From NCBI RefSeq assembly GCF_001945445.1, contig NZ_MSXW01000052.1, forward strand, positions 46,464 through 110,463: DNA of 64,000 bases, given 5' to 3'. The notes beneath the pieces are model-generated. The model saw only the letters and a list, made by a program, of their open reading frames with translations. It had not been told where the DNA came from and ran no database searches. Both the position numbers and the translations under genes were made by a program. Origin of the DNA: Pseudomonas sp. PA27(2017). GTDB lineage: Bacteria; Pseudomonadota; Gammaproteobacteria; Pseudomonadales; Pseudomonadaceae. Shown in pieces: positions 60,098 through 64,000 of this stretch; the first letter of the stretch is position 1, and each line of letters opens with the position of its first letter.

Positions 60098-60886
60098 ATG
60101 CGTAAACAAGTGATGATTCCTGCCCTGCTGGCCCTGAGCGTAGGCCTGGCCGCTTGCGCCACCAAGCCGAACGTCAACCTGGAGCAAGCCCGCAGCAGCT
60201 ATACCAGCCTGCAGACCAATCCGGAGTCGGTCAAAGTAGCCGCACTGGAAACCAAGGATGCAGGCACCGCACTCGAGCGGGCCGAAAAGGCATTCCGTGA
60301 GAAGGAAAACGAGCAGCGCGTGGACCAGCTGGCCTATCTGGCACAACGACGCATTGAGCTGGCCGAGCAGACCATCGCCCTGCGCACCACCGAGCAAAAC
60401 CTGCAGCAGACCGCGGCCCAGCGTGCCGAGGCGCGCCTGGAAGCTCGCGATGCGCAGATCAAGCAGCTGCAAGAAAGCATGAACGCCAAGCAGACCGAAC
60501 GCGGCACTCTGGTGACCTTCGGTGACGTGCTGTTCGACCTGGATCGCTCCGAGCTCAAGCCCGGCGCCATGGGCAACATCAACAAACTTGCTGAGTTCCT
60601 GCGTAATAACCCCGAGCGCAAGGTAATCGTCGAAGGCTACACCGACAGCACCGGTTCGGCTCAGTACAACCAGAGCCTGTCCGAGCGTCGCGCCAACTCC
60701 GTTCGCGCTGCGCTGATTAGCCAGGGTGTGGGCCCGGAGCGTATCGTCGCTCAAGGCTATGGTCTGGAATATCCGGTAGCCAGCAACTCCACTGCCTCGG
60801 GTCGCGCAATGAACCGTCGCGTGGAAGTGACCATTTCCAACGACGACAAGCAGGTTGCGCCGCGTTCCTCGGTTCGCACTAACTAA
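60098..60886 (+). CDS. lptF: OmpA-family lipoprotein LptF
   Basis: A 262-residue outer-membrane lipoprotein with lipobox LAAC (C20). The first half is helical and DUF4398-like; residues ~140–250 are an OmpA C-terminal domain that binds peptidoglycan (VLFDLDRSELKPGA, VEGYTDSTGSAQYNQSLSERRANSVRAAL, NRRVEVTI). It matches PA3692 (LptF, lipotoxin F), an AlgU-regulated protein that aids survival under stress. A good terminator follows. Confidence 0.9.
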   Translation: MRKQVMIPALLALSVGLAACATKPNVNLEQARSSYTSLQTNPESVKVAALETKDAGTALERAEKAFREKENEQRVDQLAYLAQRRIELAEQTIALRTTEQNLQQTAAQRAEARLEARDAQIKQLQESMNAKQTERGTLVTFGDVLFDLDRSELKPGAMGNINKLAEFLRNNPERKVIVEGYTDSTGSAQYNQSLSERRANSVRAALISQGVGPERIVAQGYGLEYPVASNSTASGRAMNRRVEVTISNDDKQVAPRSSVRTN

Positions 60887-60942
60887 GGGCTCCGGCCTGC
60901 CTGGGACTCGCCGCGCTCCTCCTGAGCGCGGCGACCCAACCA

Positions 60943-60985
60943 GACAAGCCCCGCTTCGGCGGGGCTTGTCGTTTCTGGTTTTTCA
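60943..60985 (+). terminator. Rho-independent terminator of lptF
   Basis: Stem GACAAGCCCCGC / GCGGGGCTTGTC with a stable TTCG loop, followed by the T-rich stretch GTTTCTGGTTTTTC. Confidence 0.88.
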
Positions 60986-61282
60986 TCCGTTACAACGCAC
61001 GGCCCTCTTGCGGTCATCCACCAGAACGCCGCTCAGCCCCTTCTGCTGCAGGTCGAACAGCACCAGAACACCGTCGATGCATTGCGCGGTTTGGTCGGCA
61101 GGCTTGAGGCTCACCTTGTAATCCTCGCCAGGAACGGTCTTGAGCATGGTGAACTCGGCCAGCAGCAAGGCATCCTCGGGCTTCGCGAAGTGCAGGTAGC
61201 CGTAATAGCCGAGCACCGCCACGGTACCGGCGACGCTACCGATGGCAGTGAGAATCAGGGGGATGGGGTTGCGCTCTGTCAT
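60983..61282 (-). CDS. Small membrane-anchored protein, unknown
   Basis: A 99-residue protein from the ATG at 61282. One N-terminal transmembrane helix (PLILTAIGSVAGTVAVLGYYGYL) is followed by a soluble domain with two cysteines (QCIDGVLVLFD and AVRCNG), which could form a disulphide in the periplasm. It lies downstream of the DUF1704 gene on the same strand. No family is recognised. Confidence 0.65.
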   Translation of the reverse strand: MTERNPIPLILTAIGSVAGTVAVLGYYGYLHFAKPEDALLLAEFTMLKTVPGEDYKVSLKPADQTAQCIDGVLVLFDLQQKGLSGVLVDDRKRAVRCNG

Positions 61283-61369
61283 GCCGGCATCTCGGGTGCG
61301 AGCCGCCTGCGTGCGGCGGCTCAGGGGAAGTAGAGACCGGTCGCGCCGCGCCCCCACCCGAGCGGCAGC

Positions 61370-62665
61370 TCAGAGGATATTGGCGTAGTCGGCTTCGATC
61401 CGATCCAGGCTCAGGTGGTTGAGGAAGTTGGAGAAGCACATCCAGGCCGACAGCGAGTTGAGATCGCGAAACTGCTGCGGCAGGTACTTGGGTGGGCTCA
61501 CCAGGCCTTCATCGACCAACTGGCGTAGCGTACGCATATCTTCGAGCGTGGTCTTGCCACAGAACAATAAAGGGATCTGTTCCAGCTTGCCTTTGCGCAC
61601 AGCGAGCTGGATGTAGTTGTAGATCATGATGAAGCCTTTCAGGTATGAAAGGTCCTTGGTGAAGGGCAAGCCGTCCGGCGCCGAGCCGCGGAACGCGCGA
61701 CTGGCGTTGCTGTAACTGTCTTCCAGGCTGAAGCCCTGCTCGCGGTAAAAGTCGCAGACCTGCAGGAAATCCGCACCCTGCTCGGCCATGTGGATGGCGC
61801 GGGTGCGGTTGGTCAGCTTGCGCAGGCGGCTGGGGTAGGACGCGAAGGCGATCACTTCCATGAGGATCGCCAGGCCTTCCTGAGTCACCGTCGACGAGGG
61901 CGGGCCTTTGGCCAGGAAGGTGCAGATCGGCTGGTTCTGGCCATTGAGGGTAGTGGCCACGTGCACCAGACCTTCGTGCACCTCCAGAGCCTTGACGTCG
62001 CGCTCGTTGAACATCGCGTCGGTGCGGATCTTGATGTAGTCGGCGCCTGCCGCGGCGTCGGCAAGAATGCCGTCGGATTCGAATACGCGGATGGTGTTCT
62101 CGCTCTCGCCGAACACCAGATTCAGGCGGCTCTGCAGCAAGGCGACAGCATCCTTGGCACTCAGGGTCTTGGGTTCGTCCTTCAGATCGCCGCGGCTGTC
62201 GATGTTGTTCAGGTAGCCGGAAAACATAAGCCCCAGGTCCGCCAGGGTCGGGTCACCGGCATGGAAGGCGTCGGAAGCGGCGCCATACAGCTCCTGGGAA
62301 ATCAGCCCGAAATCCGAGGTGCCGCGCGCCTCCAGCATGCGGATCACCATGCGGTATTCGCGGCACATGCGGCGCATGATCTGCCCCACCGGGTTGAACT
62401 GGCCGAGCTGGCGGGTGATGTCGCGCTCGATGTTCTGGAACTCCAGCTTCTTGGCGGCCGGGTCGAACGCCAGCGGGCGACTATCGTAGTAGCCGCGGTC
62501 GATGGCCGGCAGCTCGCGGCCCTTGTGCTTGAGAAACGCCTGGCGAATGGAGTCGTCCCATTTCACCGCATCGAGCACGCGGATCGGCGTTTGCGCCTCG
62601 ACGATGCGATCGGACAGCGCGCGCACCACCAGTTGGTAGCCGTCGAGTCCTGTGTGGCTGTTCAT
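61370..62665 (-). CDS. DUF1704 'QEGLA' zinc-peptidase-like protein
   Basis: A 431-residue protein of the family often named 'flavohemoglobin expression-modulating QEGLA motif'. It has HEGLVH at 230–235, which fits the HExxxH metal-binding pattern, and TQEGLAILME at 261–270 that gives the family name and a probable third ligand. DUF1704 also contains the animal tyrosine carboxypeptidases MATCAP1/2, so a metallo-carboxypeptidase activity is reasonable. There is no signal peptide; it acts in the cytosol. Its peptide substrate in bacteria is not known. Confidence 0.88.
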   Translation of the reverse strand: MNSHTGLDGYQLVVRALSDRIVEAQTPIRVLDAVKWDDSIRQAFLKHKGRELPAIDRGYYDSRPLAFDPAAKKLEFQNIERDITRQLGQFNPVGQIMRRMCREYRMVIRMLEARGTSDFGLISQELYGAASDAFHAGDPTLADLGLMFSGYLNNIDSRGDLKDEPKTLSAKDAVALLQSRLNLVFGESENTIRVFESDGILADAAAGADYIKIRTDAMFNERDVKALEVHEGLVHVATTLNGQNQPICTFLAKGPPSSTVTQEGLAILMEVIAFASYPSRLRKLTNRTRAIHMAEQGADFLQVCDFYREQGFSLEDSYSNASRAFRGSAPDGLPFTKDLSYLKGFIMIYNYIQLAVRKGKLEQIPLLFCGKTTLEDMRTLRQLVDEGLVSPPKYLPQQFRDLNSLSAWMCFSNFLNHLSLDRIEADYANIL

Positions 62666-62693
62666 GGCAATCCTCTTTGCGTGGCTGACGAGT

Positions 62694-63242
62694 TCAGGGC
62701 GCGCTGCGCTGGTAGCGCGCCACTTCGACGAACAGGTCGGAATTGGCAGGGTCGTTGAGGTAAGCGAACACCTTATCCAGTTTACTGGTTACCAGCACGC
62801 CTCCCTGAGGCATGCTCACATCGCTGCCTTTGATCTCGCCACTGGCGATGGCCTGGCGGATGCGCTCGACATCGAGGTTGAACAAGACCAGCTCGCCCGT
62901 CTGGGTCAGTTCGAAGCCGCCGATGGCGAAGTTCGCGCCCATACGCTTGGGCACGCCGGCGGACAGGTACCAACGCCGCCCATGATGGGCGACGGTGAAG
63001 CTGTAGCTCTGCACGCTGGGCACGTTGTCGGGGTTGTCGACGTAGGTGTCGGCCTTGTACAGGTTGGAGCCGGCGCGAGCGATGTCCAGGTAGCGCAGCT
63101 CGCCCCATTCGTCCACGCGCGACCAGACGCCGAGCAGCGGAATCGGCGCCGCCTCGTTGGCCGGGATCGGCTCCTTGAAGGTCACCAGGCAGCCACTCAA
63201 CAGCAGAAACGACAGCACCACCAATGCACGCCAGGCTTTCAT
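62694..63242 (-). CDS. Lipoprotein, unknown function
   Basis: A 182-residue lipoprotein. The ATG at 63242 is six bases after GGAG; another Met lies one codon upstream but too close to the site. The signal ends in the lipobox LSGC (C18). The mature part has a strand-rich GVWSRVDEWGELRYLDIARAGSNLYKAD region. It lies upstream of the DUF1704 gene on the same strand, about 30 bases away, and may be co-transcribed with it. Confidence 0.75.
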   Translation of the reverse strand: MKAWRALVVLSFLLLSGCLVTFKEPIPANEAAPIPLLGVWSRVDEWGELRYLDIARAGSNLYKADTYVDNPDNVPSVQSYSFTVAHHGRRWYLSAGVPKRMGANFAIGGFELTQTGELVLFNLDVERIRQAIASGEIKGSDVSMPQGGVLVTSKLDKVFAYLNDPANSDLFVEVARYQRSAP

Positions 63243-63353
63243 CATGCTCTCCTTGAGACAGTCGTGGCCGGGCTGATAGTCCGACTCCCTGGCGCAGCGC
63301 GTCAAGCGGGGCCTTCATCAACAGGATAGGCGCAGAATCACGGGCAATAAAAA

Positions 63354-64000
63354 GGTTCTTCACGGATTGCCGGGGAAGTCATTCTTGATCTTCATAAAGA
63401 AGAATTCGCTGTCCCGGTAGCCGTAAGCCATCCGTTTGATGACCTTGATCCGGTTGTTAATCCCTTCTAGCTGACCCGTGTGCATGGGCCAGCGCACCCT
63501 GCTCAGGATGCCGCGCCAGTAGCCCCTCAGTCGTTTAGCAAACTGCTTCAGTGCCGGTATCTCGCTTTCTTCAGCCAAACGTAGCCACTGCTTCCAGGCT
63601 GATCGCCAGCTCCAGGCAGTGGTGGGCGACCAGAGCGCTTTAAGTTCGGCTTTCATCAGGTAAACCGTCATCAGCGACTGGTTAGCGGCCAGTAGATCCT
63701 GCAGGCGCACTTGCTGGTCTTCGCGTTTGAGGTTCTCTGGATTGCGCAGCAGCAGCCACCGCGCTTGCTTGATGACCTTACGTGCAGGCTTGTCATGCCG
63801 CAGACGGTTGGCTTCATCCACTCGCACTCGGTCAATCACCTCTCGACCGTATTTAGCGACCACATGAAACAGGTCATAGACCACGCGTGCCTGTGGGCAG
63901 TGTTGGCGCACCTCCAGGTCAAACGCGGTATTCATGTCCATCGCCACTGCTTCTATCCGAGCGCAGCCTTCCGCCCCCAGTTCTTCAAAGAAAGGCCTGA
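63354..64000 (-). mobile_element. ISL3-family insertion sequence, right part
   Basis: The probable terminal repeat GGTTCTTCACGGATTGCCGG begins near 63354, directly at the end of the transposase frame, and the element runs off the right edge of the window. The other end and the target duplication are outside the window. Confidence 0.75.
63360..64000 (-). CDS. ISL3-family transposase, partial
   Basis: The visible 213 codons are the C-terminal part of a DDE transposase of the ISL3 family. The N-terminal side continues off the right edge, since the frame runs upstream as FFEELGAEGCARIEAVAMDMN. Catalytic acids are visible: D in AVAMDMNTAF and ARVVYDLFHV; the C-terminal HTGQLEGINNRIKVIKRMAYGYRD carries the DDE glutamate. 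Nothing in the visible part is damaged. The stop lies within the inverted repeat, as usual for compact IS elements. Confidence 0.92.
   Translation of the reverse strand, partial: RPFFEELGAEGCARIEAVAMDMNTAFDLEVRQHCPQARVVYDLFHVVAKYGREVIDRVRVDEANRLRHDKPARKVIKQARWLLLRNPENLKREDQQVRLQDLLAANQSLMTVYLMKAELKALWSPTTAWSWRSAWKQWLRLAEESEIPALKQFAKRLRGYWRGILSRVRWPMHTGQLEGINNRIKVIKRMAYGYRDSEFFFMKIKNDFPGNP

Overview
The window is a high-GC gammaproteobacterial chromosome segment, almost certainly Pseudomonas. The sodB–bifA–imelysin block matches the gene content around PA4366–PA4373 of P. aeruginosa. The tsaB, adk, ppc, PA3688-like and PA3691–lptF genes match the PA3685–PA3692 region. A LOV histidine kinase very close to P. 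syringae PSPTO_2896 and several REP elements of the GGGAGC…GCTCCC type agree with this. Identifications rest on reading motifs and remembered family sequences; no search was run.

Layout. (1) Positions 1–~4190 are visibly AT-richer accessory DNA. They carry a small zinc-ribbon ORF, a Ser/Thr protein kinase translationally coupled to a RuvC-like (DUF3010-type) protein, and a divergent membrane-anchored GAF protein followed by a tiny ORF. The right edge of this DNA cuts off the 3' end of a class III aminotransferase gene. (2) 4.2–9.9 kb holds a small oxidoreductase operon (truncated aminotransferase plus two SDRs) with a divergent LysR regulator, then a Cache-GGDEF diguanylate cyclase and a small conserved protein. 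(3) 10.1–15.9 kb holds a fosmidomycin-resistance-type MFS pump, a GNAT gene broken by an in-frame amber codon, a Fur-boxed TonB siderophore receptor and a DUF945 protein. (4) 16.2–18.7 kb holds a small protein and an uncharacterised two-gene operon: a zinc-ribbon alpha/beta hydrolase and its overlapping partner. (5) 18.9–22.3 kb holds a MaoC hydratase, a TetR regulator, and an Old Yellow Enzyme gene with a perfect 20-bp palindrome in its promoter, then a thioesterase-fold protein. (6) 22.4–31.5 kb is rich in signalling genes: a LOV hybrid kinase, a multi-PAS hybrid kinase, a GAF kinase, a hemerythrin, an ODP-type diiron protein and a cardiolipin synthase-like protein. (7) 31.5–33.3 kb is the ornithine-lipid operon olsBA behind a four-heptamer Pho box.

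(8) 33.6–43.1 kb holds transporters, regulators and housekeeping genes: AbrB-type permease with divergent GntR, acpH, ArsR with a second Old Yellow Enzyme, a coiled-coil membrane protein, a sugar-nucleotide-type epimerase, ArgP with LysE, and an EamA permease. A 278-bp IS5-type MITE lies directly against the EamA ribosome binding site. (9) 43.3–51.8 kb holds sodB, the c-di-GMP phosphodiesterase bifA, and a lipoprotein-rich iron module (imelysin, SH3 protein, di-haem oxidoreductase, degenerate imelysin, Tat-exported DUF1513). (10) 52–63.2 kb holds DUF72, tsaB, an acid phosphatase, adk, ppc, an AlgU-type promoter with two DUF4398 lipoprotein genes including lptF, a DUF1704 HExxxH protein and a lipoprotein. 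(11) The right edge enters an ISL3-family insertion sequence.

The stress themes fit together: iron limitation (two Fur boxes), phosphate limitation (Pho box and olsBA), envelope stress (AlgU, lptF), electrophile detoxification (two flavin reductases, each beside its own small repressor) and light/oxygen sensing. The best candidates for undescribed biology are the kinase/RuvC-like pair in the left island and the zinc-ribbon hydrolase pair at 16.6–18.7 kb. No CRISPR array, rRNA or tRNA gene was seen.
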